Below, piece after piece: positions 1 through 8,648 of a stretch of DNA of 64,000 nt. The stretch covers positions 222,501 through 286,500 of the forward strand of contig NZ_JAVIZM010000001.1 in the NCBI RefSeq assembly GCF_031453555.1, in the 5' to 3' direction. The translations under genes and the position numbers were made by a program. Within the stretch, counting starts at the first letter, position 1. The number at the start of each line of letters is the position of its first letter. The notes under the pieces are model-generated. The model was not told the origin of the DNA, ran no database searches, and worked only from the letters and a program-made list of their open reading frames with translations. This DNA comes from Bacillus sp. SLBN-46 (GTDB lineage Bacteria > Bacillota > Bacilli > Bacillales > Cytobacillaceae).

Positions 1-310
1 ACATTCCATTTTTAGAACCTCGATTATCTTGCCCAGAACATTGAGCTAAGCCTAAATCATGAAGTGAATGTATCCATCTTATTTCCTTAGACTGGCATTC
101 ACTACTAGTTGCTCCAATTGGTAACCATTCAAGGATTTCAACTTCAACTTCATTCAAGCGATCACCAACAAATTTTTTATATTTTTTATTTCTATATGAA
201 ATATTCCAAGCACGATTTGGATTAAATCCTATATTGGTACCACAATTACTGCCAACATAAAATATAATGCCATCTAAAGTATGACCATATACGTAATATC
301 TTTTTTCCAT
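1..310 (-). CDS. GIY-YIG nuclease-like protein, C-terminus cut by window edge
   Basis: The visible N-terminal 103 residues run off the window edge. After the ATG the protein reads YYVYGHTLDG then IFYVG, the spacing of the first beta strands of phage GIY-YIG nucleases (V-Y-x-H...F-Y-V-G), followed by a conserved R in RAW near residue 40 and an RNKKYKKFV helix. The usual GKG after YVG is SNCG here. The visible end, NRGSKNGM, resembles the start of a NUMOD3 DNA-binding motif. A strong ribosome site (GAGGAGGAG) sits 6 bases before the ATG at 308-310. Such proteins are free-standing phage or homing endonucleases. Family assignment is by motif; activity is not shown. Confidence 0.65.
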   Translation of the reverse strand, partial: MEKRYYVYGHTLDGIIFYVGSNCGTNIGFNPNRAWNISYRNKKYKKFVGDRLNEVEVEILEWLPIGATSSECQSKEIRWIHSLHDLGLAQCSGQDNRGSKNGM

Positions 311-404
311 ATTAACTCCTCCTCCTCATCTTTTCTATCCGAAGAATTCAAAGTGTCAATTAAGGGTGGTAAAATAATTTAAAAGAAGTAAAAGGGGGAT
401 TTTC

Positions 405-560
405 ATGGATAAAAAATATTCCGCTAATGAACTACTGGAAATCGTGAAGAATCTTGATAAATGGGTATCAAATGAAGAAAGACACAAATTTTTGACGGAA
501 ATGTTTTATGAATTCTACAACCGAAGCAATATTCCAAGGGTTGATGAAGATTGGGAATAA
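405..560 (+). CDS. small hypothetical protein, 51 aa
   Basis: A short ORF starting MDKKYSANELLEIVKNLDKW. It is charged, likely helical, and has no membrane segment. A purine-rich site (AAAGGGGG) lies about 6 bases before the ATG, and a clean intrinsic terminator begins 5 bases after the stop, so it looks like a complete single-gene transcription unit. It is divergent from the GIY-YIG gene and upstream of the restriction enzyme. I do not recognise the family. The ribosome site plus terminator are the reasons for calling it real. Confidence 0.6.
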   Translation: MDKKYSANELLEIVKNLDKWVSNEERHKFLTEMFYEFYNRSNIPRVDEDWE

Positions 561-564
561 TAAA

Positions 565-601
565 AATCACCTTGATTTAGATAATCGAGGTGATTTTTTT
601 T
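565..601 (+). terminator. intrinsic terminator after the 51-aa gene
   Basis: AATCACCT pairs with AGGTGATT over a short loop and is followed by a run of eight T. Confidence 0.8.
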
Positions 602-745
602 GAAATAAATTGATATTTTATATAGCCAATCATTCTTAGGTGGTTTACTTTATCCATGTATTTAAGCCTATTCTAATAGTTCTAGTGAGCCCTATTATGT
701 TAAAATAATGGAAAACAAGCTTAAGCATAGACAGGAGAAGAGTTT

Positions 746-3460
746 ATGATTGAAATAAGCAAAGAGGAAATTCAAAATCGTACATATGACTTTCTTCGGC
801 ATCATGAGAATGATAGCGATGAACGTCAGCAAGCGCAAATGTGGATACGTGATTTCTTAGAAATTTTTGATATTCCACGTCAGAAAATCAACATTGGTTT
901 TGAGTGGCGTGTTAATATTGATGGCTCTCAAAAGTACGCTGATCATTTACTAAATGGTGTGTTGTTAATAGAAATGAAATCACGTAATAAGAAGCTGGAC
1001 AAAGCAAAATCGCAAGCATATCGCTATGTAATGAGCTTAGACAAAGCTGATATTCCAAAGTATGTGCTATTAAGTAATTTTGACCGTATCCAACTATTTG
1101 ACTTAATGAATCCTGAAAACAGATGGGATTTCAAGGTAACTGATTTACCAAAACACTTGGACAAGTTTGCTTTTTTAGTTAACAAGGTCATGGATGTCAA
1201 AGTTCCATCAAATCCAGTGAATGTTAAGGCAGCTCAAATGATGGAAACTTTACATACTGAACTATTAGAAGCAAAATATCCTCGTAATTATGCTGACTTG
1301 CTTATGACACGTGTTGTTTTCTGTTTATTTGCGGAAGATAGCGGGATTTTCGAACCGAACCAGTTTAGCAACTATTTAAAAAATGAAACAAGAGTGGACG
1401 GCAGCGACTTAGTAGATCGTCTCGCAGTACTTTTTCAAACCTTGAATACTCCTGAAAATGAGCGGTTTCAATCTGAAGTTTTAAAAGAATTTCCATATAT
1501 TAATGGTGGGTTATTTAAAGAACCCCAACTTACCGGTTTGCCATTAACAACAGCAATTAGAAGTCACTTAATTGAAACTGCTTCATTGGACTGGTCTAAA
1601 ATTTCTCCAGTTATTTTTGGATCAATGTTCGAGGGTGCGATGGATGAAAACCGACGTCATAGTCTAGGAGCTCATTATACGTCTGAAAAGAATATTCTTA
1701 AAGTAGTTAATAATCTCTTTATAGATGAACTACGAGAAGAATTCGAACAAATTTTATGCTTAAAACGCGGACGCAAACAAAGACTTGAGATATTTCATGA
1801 TAAATTGGCAAAACTGAAATTCCTTGACCCTGCTTCCGGCTCAGGTAATTTTTTGATTGTAGGTTATCGTGAGCTTAGACGACTAGAGCATGAGGTTATT
1901 TTAGAGGAACTGGAAGGTAAGCCGGTTCTTGACGTTGATATGTGGGTTCGTTGTGAAGTTGCTCAGTTTTACGGAATCGAGATTATTCCTTATGCTGTTT
2001 CTATTGCTCGTGTTGGTCTTTGGCTCATGGACCACTTAATGAACATGGAAGCAAGTGAACTATTTGGACAATTTTACGCACGCTTACCACTTCATGCAGG
2101 AGCTAATGTTATACATGCAAATGCACTTGAAATTGATTGGGGAGAAATAATTCCACCACAAGAACTAAATTATATCTTTGGCAATCCTCCCTTTTTAGGG
2201 CATAACAGAAAGAGTTCCGACAATACTAAAGAGCTTGTTGCGGTTGCTCCTAAATGGAAAGGAATTAAAAACTTAGATTACGTAGCAGGATGGTATATCA
2301 AATCTTCATTCATGATGGAAAAAAATGAATCAATTAAAACAGCTCTTGTATCAACAAATTCAGTTGTTCAGGGGATTCAAGCTATTTCATTATTTGGGGA
2401 ATTACTTGAAAAAGGATTCTATATCAATTTTGCACATCAAACATTTGAATGGGATAACAATGGTGCTCATGTTCATGTTGTGATTGTAGGTTTTAGCAAG
2501 GAGAATAATAAGGTAAAGAAACTATTTACATACGAATCACTTCGTTCGGAATCTAACCTTGTAGAAACACCATTTATTAATGAATATCTTTTACCAATGG
2601 AAAGAGTGAATCTTGAAGGACGTAGTACACAGATTTCAAATAAGCCTGAAATGGTATATGGCTCCAATATGTCAACAGGAACAGCGTTGATGATAAAAAC
2701 ACGTGAAGAGGCAGTTAATCTTGTCAGAAAATATCCATGGACTAAAGACTTTATTCGTCCATTAATTGGCGCGCAAGAAATAACCAATAGTACAAAAAGG
2801 TATGTTTTGTACTTAAAAAATGCTAAATCATCTGATATTAGAAACAGTCCTGATGTTTTGCAAATGATTAGAAAAGTTCAATCTGACAGAATTAATAGTA
2901 AAGACCAACTAGCTAAACAAATAGCAAATCAGCCAACACTGTTATATAGTGATAGGGTTTTAGATGGAGAATTTTTAGTGATTCCAATTGTAACATCTGG
3001 GAGTAGAGAGTATATTCCCATGGTTTACGAAAAATCACCAACGATTGCAACAAATAAAACATTTCAGCTTCCAAATGCTAGCTTATTTTTATTCGGAATG
3101 TTGGAATCAAAAATGCACATGGCTTGGATGAACGTAACAGTGGGCAGATTAAAAAGCGATTACTCATATTCAAACACATTAGTTTATAATACATTCGTAT
3201 TTCCAAATACTGATGAAACCCAGGAAGAGAAAATATCAAATTTAGCACAAAACATTTTAAATGTACGTGAAAAGTATATAAAACAGGGTCAAAAGATTAA
3301 AGATATTTATGATTCATTATTAATGCCACCCGATCTTAGAAAAGCACACAGCGAATTGGATAAAGCGGTTGAAAAATTGTACAGAAAAGAGCCTTTCCAT
3401 TCAGATGAAGAAAGAGTTGAACACCTAATTAAACTTTACCAAAAAGCAACTGGGAAATAG
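746..3460 (+). CDS. MmeI-family type IIL/IIG restriction-modification enzyme
   Basis: One 904-residue chain carries both nuclease and adenine methyltransferase. The N-terminal domain has D66, E76 and K78 (D-X9-ExK, in LLIEMKS) followed by SQAYRY, matching the PD-ExK site and spacing of MmeI. A helical linker follows. The methyltransferase core has motif I DPASGSGNFL near residue 360 and catalytic motif IV NPPFLGH near 480; a GAHYTS segment precedes motif I as in other gamma-class N6A enzymes. The remaining ~300 residues would hold the target-recognition domain and C-terminal helices. Length fits the family (about 900-940). Members cut about 20 bases from an asymmetric site and protect the host by modifying one strand, so no separate methylase is needed, and none is present. 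A good ribosome site (CAGGAGAAG) precedes the ATG. Recognition sequence cannot be read from here. Confidence 0.88.
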   Translation: MIEISKEEIQNRTYDFLRHHENDSDERQQAQMWIRDFLEIFDIPRQKINIGFEWRVNIDGSQKYADHLLNGVLLIEMKSRNKKLDKAKSQAYRYVMSLDKADIPKYVLLSNFDRIQLFDLMNPENRWDFKVTDLPKHLDKFAFLVNKVMDVKVPSNPVNVKAAQMMETLHTELLEAKYPRNYADLLMTRVVFCLFAEDSGIFEPNQFSNYLKNETRVDGSDLVDRLAVLFQTLNTPENERFQSEVLKEFPYINGGLFKEPQLTGLPLTTAIRSHLIETASLDWSKISPVIFGSMFEGAMDENRRHSLGAHYTSEKNILKVVNNLFIDELREEFEQILCLKRGRKQRLEIFHDKLAKLKFLDPASGSGNFLIVGYRELRRLEHEVILEELEGKPVLDVDMWVRCEVAQFYGIEIIPYAVSIARVGLWLMDHLMNMEASELFGQFYARLPLHAGANVIHANALEIDWGEIIPPQELNYIFGNPPFLGHNRKSSDNTKELVAVAPKWKGIKNLDYVAGWYIKSSFMMEKNESIKTALVSTNSVVQGIQAISLFGELLEKGFYINFAHQTFEWDNNGAHVHVVIVGFSKENNKVKKLFTYESLRSESNLVETPFINEYLLPMERVNLEGRSTQISNKPEMVYGSNMSTGTALMIKTREEAVNLVRKYPWTKDFIRPLIGAQEITNSTKRYVLYLKNAKSSDIRNSPDVLQMIRKVQSDRINSKDQLAKQIANQPTLLYSDRVLDGEFLVIPIVTSGSREYIPMVYEKSPTIATNKTFQLPNASLFLFGMLESKMHMAWMNVTVGRLKSDYSYSNTLVYNTFVFPNTDETQEEKISNLAQNILNVREKYIKQGQKIKDIYDSLLMPPDLRKAHSELDKAVEKLYRKEPFHSDEERVEHLIKLYQKATGK

Positions 3461-3497
3461 CTAATAAAACAATCTCGTAAAGGAGAAACATTCTATT

Positions 3498-3538
3498 AAG
3501 CACCAATCATCGATTTAATACTGATTGGTGCTTTCTTT
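3498..3538. terminator. bidirectional terminator between the R-M gene and the phage block
   Basis: AAGCACCAATCA and TGATTGGTGCTT form a 12-bp stem flanked by A-rich and T-rich runs. It lies between convergent genes and can serve both. Confidence 0.75.
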
Positions 3539-3563
3539 ACTATCATGCTCATTTAATCTTACC

Positions 3564-3818
3564 TCACCAATCTTCCTGTCTATCTCTATCATCACGTAAA
3601 ATGTATTCAAATTCACGAGCAACTTTATAAAGTCGTTCATTTCCTTCTTCTTCATATTTCTTCATAAGGATTTTGTAGTAGTCATTAGCTTCAACTCTTA
3701 TTTTATCTTGAACTTTTAGAATGTAGATTAGAGGGTCGCAAGGAATTCTTTTCAGAAGATTGAGGACTTCTTTTTCATTTCCTAAATTTAGATCTATAAC
3801 CATTTGCCTCCAAATCAT
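3564..3818 (-). CDS. hypothetical protein downstream of terS, 84 aa
   Basis: Starts at MIWRQMV, where the ATG overlaps the stop of the small terminase gene by 4 bases (ATGA), a sign of translational coupling; a longer reading from 3833 would lack a proper ribosome site. The product is charged and helical (ILRDDRDRQEDW at the end) with no motif I can name. In a normal phage the large terminase would be expected after terS, but this protein is far too short and has no Walker motif. Its role is unknown. Confidence 0.55.
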   Translation of the reverse strand: MIWRQMVIDLNLGNEKEVLNLLKRIPCDPLIYILKVQDKIRVEANDYYKILMKKYEEEGNERLYKVAREFEYILRDDRDRQEDW

Positions 3819-4138
3819 AAAAAATCGCTCCAATCGTTCTTGCCTGAGTCAGATGCTTTCTTCTTAAGCTGAGAACTAAAGTCAAGTCCTAAAAGAATCA
3901 TAGCTTCACGTATCTTAGCTTCAGCTTTGTTCTTCACTGCAACTGCTGGATGTTCACGAACTCCATGCAATGAAGTAGTCGTAAATCCTTCTCGAAGCAA
4001 TTGTTCTTCACATTGCTGAACTGTATAGATATTGAAGGCCAATCGTTCAATGACTACTTTGTCTGTATCTCGAACTTCACCAAGCTGACTAACTTGTTCG
4101 AATATCATTTGATAGAGTTTCTGAATTTCAGATTTCAC
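3815..4138 (-). CDS. terS: phage terminase small subunit, P27 family
   Basis: The 107-residue protein has the pattern of P27-type small terminases: DKVVIERLAFNIY, then a helix ending LLREGFTT, then HPAVAVKNKAEAKIREAM and LGLDFSSQ (family consensus LGLTPSSR). This subunit recognises phage DNA and hands it to the large terminase. The start is GTG with AAAGGAGGT about 6 bases ahead. It is placed after the tail-tube gene rather than at the head of a packaging operon, and no large subunit or portal gene lies nearby, so its packaging partner must be elsewhere or lost. Assignment is by sequence pattern only. Confidence 0.7.
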   Translation of the reverse strand: MKSEIQKLYQMIFEQVSQLGEVRDTDKVVIERLAFNIYTVQQCEEQLLREGFTTTSLHGVREHPAVAVKNKAEAKIREAMILLGLDFSSQLKKKASDSGKNDWSDFL

Positions 4139-4385
4139 GTTAAACCTCCTTTACAAAATTTTACATAAAAACTCTTGTGGGAAAAATTACCCGCATTAAA
4201 AGTGTACACGTCCCCGTTATTTTGGTGTTTTGAGCGTTTTTGTTCTGAGAGGTAGGCGATACCTCACTCTTAGGCGAGAGGACGTATAATTGTACATATG
4301 CAATCAACAAACACATTGTTGTAAGAACGAAGTCTTCATGGTACAACAATTATGACTATCTACTACATTGCAACTACCCTTGCAA

Positions 4386-4613
4386 CTATAAGAACTTCCG
4401 TATGAATCCATATGATACTTCAGGGATTCCCATTGATTGAAGTGTTAAGTTAGTACGATCGAATACCACTGCCCTCTTACAACTAATATCCTTCTCTTGA
4501 ACCTTCTCAACTAAGTCTTGAGCAACTATAGTAGCAACTGCTGCTCTGTACTGCTCAGAAGTAAGATATTCTCTAACCTTTATCAAATGATATAGCTTCT
4601 CATGAACATTCAT
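4386..4613 (-). CDS. hypothetical phage-region protein, 75 aa
   Basis: Preceded by AAAGGAG 8 bases before the ATG. The 75-residue product begins MNVHEKLYHLIKVREYLTSE and has no membrane segment or recognised motif. It lies between the tail-tube and small terminase genes on the same strand, with untranslated gaps of over 100 bases on each side. Function unknown. Confidence 0.55.
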   Translation of the reverse strand: MNVHEKLYHLIKVREYLTSEQYRAAVATIVAQDLVEKVQEKDISCKRAVVFDRTNLTLQSMGIPEVSYGFIRKFL

Positions 4614-4741
4614 TATGATACTCCTTTCAATTGTTGTGCTGTGCTACTATAAGTAGTTGTATCTGTTGTACTAACTGTTCTATATAACAGTAAGAAGAAA
4701 TTAAGGCTAAGAGAATATGCCCCTAGCCTATATCATACTTA

Positions 4742-5152
4742 TTAAGGTGTTACGTCAGTTTGAGTTAATGCTCCAGAACCTTGTAATGAGATTGAATATT
4801 GGACCAAATCATCGTATGGAAGCTCAAGCGTGAAGTCAGTGATGATGCAAGTTCCTTCATAATGAAGTCCTGATGGGAATTCAATATAAGCAACAACGCT
4901 TTCTCCATTTACAAAAGCAGTTTCTAAAATAGCATAAGCTGCATCAGATTCAATAAAGCAGCCATCAGCATCGATTGACCATTCTTTGAAACCTGTTAAA
5001 CTTTCTTTCCAGTATCCAGCTGTGTCCTTACTCGTGGCGTCGATAGTTTCCGCGCTCCGGTTAAGGGTAGCATTTCTTTGACCACCAAGTACTTTTCCAG
5101 TTGTAACATCTTTGATATATAACTTAACTTTAGCACCAGTAATTTTTGACAT
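4742..5152 (-). CDS. phage major tail tube protein, TP901-1 type
   Basis: The 136 residues follow the tail-tube family closely: KVLGGQRNATLN, then IDATSKDTAGYWKESL, then GFKEWSIDADGCF, then PYDDLVQYSISLQGSGAL at the end. These proteins stack as rings to form the tail tube of long-tailed phages. The start has GAAAGGAT about 9 bases upstream. It is directly downstream of the capsid gene, but head-tail connectors, chaperones, tape measure and tail fibre genes are all missing. That points to a decayed or very compact element. Confidence 0.85.
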   Translation of the reverse strand: MSKITGAKVKLYIKDVTTGKVLGGQRNATLNRSAETIDATSKDTAGYWKESLTGFKEWSIDADGCFIESDAAYAILETAFVNGESVVAYIEFPSGLHYEGTCIITDFTLELPYDDLVQYSISLQGSGALTQTDVTP

Positions 5153-5232
5153 TTCAATCTATCCTTTCGTTAATAAAGCATAAAATAAGACAGAAGATTC
5201 TGACTTCTTAGAACGTGAAGAAATTCACAATA

Positions 5233-6187
5233 TTAAGCGATAATAACTAACTTTTGGAAAGCATCAGAGTTGAAAACACAACCATCAAGGTAGACATCGA
5301 ACAAGAAACCAACTGTACCTTTAAGAGCATGGTCAGTATCTTGAACCATAGTCATCTTAGGACCTTGTTTAACCATTACTGCATATCCATCTACCATACT
5401 TCCTAAGATACAAGGAGTTTGTCCAACAGCAGTTCCAGCTTCTAAAGAATCAGTAACGATTACTTCAAGACCGAACAATGTGTAGCTAGGCTTTCCGTTT
5501 ACAATTCCGTTCTGAATGTAGAAATGACCTACAGCATCTTTTAATTTAGCAATTCGATTGAAGAACGGACGGCTCATGTAGAATGCAGAGCGTTGAAGGT
5601 ACTCAGGATGAACATTCAAAGTCATATCAAGTAACATATCTAACAATTGAGCGTCAGTATCAGCCATTGATAAATCGAACTTCTCAATAGTTGTATCAGG
5701 AACAATTCCTCGGAACTCTTCAGCAGCTGTACCACGAAGGATTGATTTTTCAATTGCTTTGAAAGTACGTTTTGCTAGTAAGTTAGGAACGTATTCTTCC
5801 ATCTTAGTAGCAGCATCATGAATCAGTTGTCGGCTCAGTTGCATGTAAGCACCAGCACGTTTTTGATTCAATTCTACTTCACCAAGAGACAATGCATCTT
5901 CAACTAAATTTTGTCCTTCACCAACGAACATACCAATACCAACAGCTGTTTCTCTTGGAATCTTTACATAACCAGAAACTGAAGGGGATCTTTCTTGCTC
6001 TTGCAAATACTGGAGAACTTTCTTCTAACTTTTCAACGATCATGTCAGCAACAGCTTGAGGAATAACTGCTTCCTGTCCAGAAGTCATTGTTAAAGAACG
6101 GAAAGTATCATTGAACTCACGAATTTCTGTTTCACGACGAATTTCAATTTCATTTTGTGCAGTATTGTATCTAAATTCAGTTTTCAT
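5233..6187 (-). pseudogene. HK97-type major capsid protein, frameshifted
   Basis: The capsid begins at MKTEFRYN (ATG 6185-6187; GGAG 10 bases upstream) and reads about 68 residues to ARARKIP. At the four-C run on the coding strand (5984-5987) the frame changes. The rest (SVSGYVKIPRETAVGIG to the C-terminus at 5233) continues in the next frame without interruption. Removing one C restores a protein of about 317 residues. The downstream half shows normal HK97-fold features (LSRQLIHDAA, PEYLQRSAFYMSRPFF, YTLFGLEVIVTDS). A TTG at 6006 could start the downstream fragment but has no ribosome site. Homopolymer length makes a sequencing error a real alternative to mutation. Confidence 0.8.
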
Positions 6188-6754
6188 TTTAGATTGCTCC
6201 TTTTCAATTTTGTTTTCTTGTAAGTTAGGAATCTCAACTTCTTCAACTAAGTTGATACCTCGTGCAGCTATTGTTGATTGACTATAAGCAGGGTCTTTGA
6301 CCACTGAAACTTCAAACAATTCCATTTCCTCAATTGTTCGTTCATGTAAGCCGTTTCCAAGAGCTTTCCATGAATCTTTGATCGTACGGAATCCGAATGA
6401 CATATTCTGAAGAATTCCAGAGTTAATCAATTCGTAGTAATCTTTACCCCAGGATGTTGGAGCAATTGTTGCAGACATAAAAAGACCTTGCTCATCTTCT
6501 CGAAGTTGCAAAGAACCATTCCGAGTTGAAGCAAGGATTTTTTTAGCATCATGTTCTGCGAGAAAATCGATCTCTTTTGCATTCTTGATAGCTTGAGCAA
6601 ATGTGCCTTTGGCTATCTTTTCAACAAATCGTTTGGTAACACCCAAAACTTCACTTAATTGCTCGGTTTTGTTCACATAGCCGGACACCCGTAAAGAACC
6701 ATCTTTATTAGAATCCAGCTTGATACCTCGGACCCTAAGTTCCATTTGTTTCAT
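5918..6754 (-). CDS. HK97-family prohead protease, running in frame into the capsid N-terminus
   Basis: Residues 1 to about 175 match the U35/HK97 prohead protease: ELRVRGIKL, SGYVNKTEQLS, the catalytic His in FLAEHD, then NMSFGFRTI and ELFEVSVVKDPAY with the catalytic Ser region. The enzyme trims scaffold and capsid during head assembly. No stop codon separates it from the capsid: the frame passes through EKEQSK directly into MKTEFRYN, so a protease-capsid fusion could be made, while an internal ribosome site also allows separate capsid translation. The frame then ends after the capsid frameshift with a nonsense tail. I place the start at MKQM (ATG 6752-6754), since an earlier TTG overlaps the ribosome site. 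Confidence 0.8.
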   Translation of the reverse strand: MKQMELRVRGIKLDSNKDGSLRVSGYVNKTEQLSEVLGVTKRFVEKIAKGTFAQAIKNAKEIDFLAEHDAKKILASTRNGSLQLREDEQGLFMSATIAPTSWGKDYYELINSGILQNMSFGFRTIKDSWKALGNGLHERTIEEMELFEVSVVKDPAYSQSTIAARGINLVEEVEIPNLQENKIEKEQSKMKTEFRYNTAQNEIEIRRETEIREFNDTFRSLTMTSGQEAVIPQAVADMIVEKLEESSPVFARARKIPFSFWLCKDSKRNSCWYWYVRW

Positions 6755-6779
6755 AGACTGAATCAATCCTTTCTTTTAA

Positions 6780-6797
6780 TTTGCTTGGCCAAGCAAA
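6780..6797. repeat. 18-bp perfect palindrome before the protease gene
   Basis: TTTGCTTGGCCAAGCAAA reads the same on both strands. It lies just upstream of the protease ribosome site and could be an operator or a small RNA hairpin. Function is not known. Confidence 0.5.
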
Positions 6798-6812
6798 CTT
6801 GAAAAATGGCAA

Positions 6813-6845
6813 AATAAAAAAGACTACAGACAAATGTCTGTAGCC
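6813..6845 (-). terminator. intrinsic terminator upstream of the protease gene
   Basis: On the minus strand GGCTACAGACA pairs with TGTCTGTAGTC (one wobble) and is followed by six T. Confidence 0.7.
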
Positions 6846-7282
6846 TGGTTGTTCGGAGCTTGCTCAAAGAACCGAACGAAATTGTTGTCTCTGCAACCTG
6901 ACCCCTCAAGGTACAAAAACTGAAGATGGTGTAATCTGAAGAACATGGAGACTTCGAACAGCGACTGGACAGGTCGCTGCAAATATATTAATTAGATTAT
7001 TAACAAAAGAAAAAGCAGAGTTTTACGAGAACCTCTGCTTAGGGTGGAAGTTGGTATAGGAGGAACCAGAGCTTCCAGTTTGAAGGAGACTTAACAACTA
7101 ATAGAATAAGGATGCTAAATCAAACCAACTCAACTACGTGAAACCATGAAGAAAAAATCGAAGAGAAATTAGATGATACGGCAATCGGAGTAACCGAATC
7201 TCTTAAATAACTCTCTATTAATATTATAAACTTCAGCCATTTGCTAGACATATTTTTGCAATTTTATGCAAATTTTTGTAAG
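6846..7282. other. gene-free stretch inside the phage-like element
   Basis: No ORF with a ribosome site could be supported. It contains two stem-loops: GCGAC/GTCGC at 6961-6977 and the terminator at 7008-7041. This is where portal or packaging genes would lie in a complete phage, so a deletion is plausible, but no remnant was recognised. Confidence 0.5.
7008..7041 (-). terminator. intrinsic terminator
   Basis: On the minus strand AAGCAGAG and CTCTGCTT form the stem, followed by a T-rich run. It ends transcription coming from 7283-7540. Confidence 0.7.
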
Positions 7283-7540
7283 TTAATTTCCACCATTTTG
7301 AGACTTAGAAATTTTCTTGTAGAACTTTCTCATTTCATTTAAGACAAGCAAATAATCTTTCTTCACTTCTTCTGAATCATGTCTAAACATATTTAGAAGA
7401 ACCTCTGTTTCTTCCATGACAAGACCTTTTTCAAAGATTCGATCGCGATTATTCATTTTCTCAGAATCACAAAGTTCAGCCAATTCCCAAACTTCTTGTT
7501 GTTGTTTTTTGATTTGTTCATCAAGTGTTAGTTTTGACAT
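7283..7540 (-). CDS. hypothetical protein, 85 aa
   Basis: Start chosen at MSKLTLDEQ because GGAGG lies 8 bases before that ATG; an upstream in-frame ATG overlaps the ribosome site. The product is highly charged, with helices rich in E and K and no cysteines or membrane segment. It is followed by a terminator. I do not recognise the family. It lies among regulatory-type genes of the phage-like element. Confidence 0.55.
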   Translation of the reverse strand: MSKLTLDEQIKKQQQEVWELAELCDSEKMNNRDRIFEKGLVMEETEVLLNMFRHDSEEVKKDYLLVLNEMRKFYKKISKSQNGGN

Positions 7541-7838
7541 GAATGTTTCCTCCATTTGAATAAAATTTATATTACTCTTATATCTGCTTGGTTTTAACCT
7601 GTAAATGAAAATTGAAAACTTTTTTTGTAAAAAAAGAACCGATCTTTTGACCGGCTAATTAATTCATTCATAGCAATAAAAACGTAGTGTAACGGAGTTT
7701 TTATTGCAATAAATTAAATGTTGTTTTTAAATATTGTTTTTAAATATTGTTAGAGTATCTTTAAAGAACTACTATGGTATTTTCAAAATACTATTATAGT
7801 ATCTTCAAAGAACCATAAAAAAAGATTAAAAAAGAAGA

Positions 7839-8261
7839 CTAATTAATAGTCTTCGTAATAATGAATTCTTCTGGTGCAAGTTCTTCTTCTTCTTCAGTAA
7901 GAACATTTGAAGCAACTGGAAAGTATACGACGTACTTATTAACATAATTCTTGTTTGATGATTCCTTACTTCTGATAACTTTTAAAAGCCCCTCCGATTC
8001 AAGAATTTCTGTTGCAGATATTATTGCTGACTTGCTAAATCCGAGATCATCCATCATTTTAGCTTGAGAAGGAAAAGCATAACTTTTCTTTGAATTAAAT
8101 TTATCGACCAGGTAGCTGTATATCATGTATGCGTTTCCTTTGCTTTTTCCTTTGTCTTTAAGAATTTCAAAAATGATATGTGGCACTTGGACGAAAGTTT
8201 GACCAGATTCTTTTAATTTATCAATTCTAAGCATTTTATAACTGACTTGTCTATATTCCAA
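7839..8261 (-). CDS. winged-helix DNA-binding protein
   Basis: The 140-residue protein contains a MarR/RepA-N-like winged helix: FVQVPHIIFEILKDK, then AYMIYSYLVDKFN, then FPSQAKMMDDLGFSKSAI (recognition helix) and SEGLLKVIRSK (wing). Start is TTG with GGAGG 8 bases ahead. This fold is shared by replication initiators of plasmids and phages and by local repressors, so either role fits. It resembles the HTH of the 12159-13037 product in layout. It sits in an AT-rich zone with several short inverted repeats. Confidence 0.65.
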   Translation of the reverse strand: MEYRQVSYKMLRIDKLKESGQTFVQVPHIIFEILKDKGKSKGNAYMIYSYLVDKFNSKKSYAFPSQAKMMDDLGFSKSAIISATEILESEGLLKVIRSKESSNKNYVNKYVVYFPVASNVLTEEEEELAPEEFIITKTIN

Positions 8262-8648
8262 AATTCATTCCTCCGATACTTTATTTCACTCACATTTTAT
8301 TTCTATCAGCTGAATGAAAAACGTAAATCAATCGGACAAATTTTTTGAAGGAATTTGAACACTTCAGATTTGAATTCTACGCTCAATTTTAAGACATTTA
8401 ATATATATTTATATTAAATGGCAAAACTAATTGCAACACACGCACAATCTAGAACACTATTTAGAAGTTATACGAAGTCCATCGTGGACTTTTATAGAAG
8501 TAATGTAAAAATATAGGAATTGGTTTAAATCATTCAATATGTGTCAATCTGAAGCTTCGTAGATATATTCAGAGATTAGTATATATAATAAAATAAGGAT
8601 TTTATACATAAAAAAACCGAGCACTAAGCTCAGCTCACTTACTTCTAC
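8262..8648. other. AT-rich gene-free stretch
   Basis: No supported gene. It contains an AT palindrome around 8397-8420 (ATTTAATATA.../...TATATTAAAT) and a short hairpin AAGTCCA/TGGACTT around 8477-8493. A terminator lies at its right end. Confidence 0.45.
8611..8638 (-). terminator. intrinsic terminator after the 155-aa gene
   Basis: On the minus strand CTGAGC pairs with GCTCGG, followed by seven T. Confidence 0.7.

Noticed and set aside
3564..3818. Large terminase fragment after terS
   Set aside because: The 84-residue product has no Walker or nuclease motif and is a separate, translationally coupled small gene.
4161..4349. 62-codon minus-strand ORF between terS and the 75-aa gene
   Set aside because: No ribosome site, low-complexity start and no coding signature; it lies in the terS leader.
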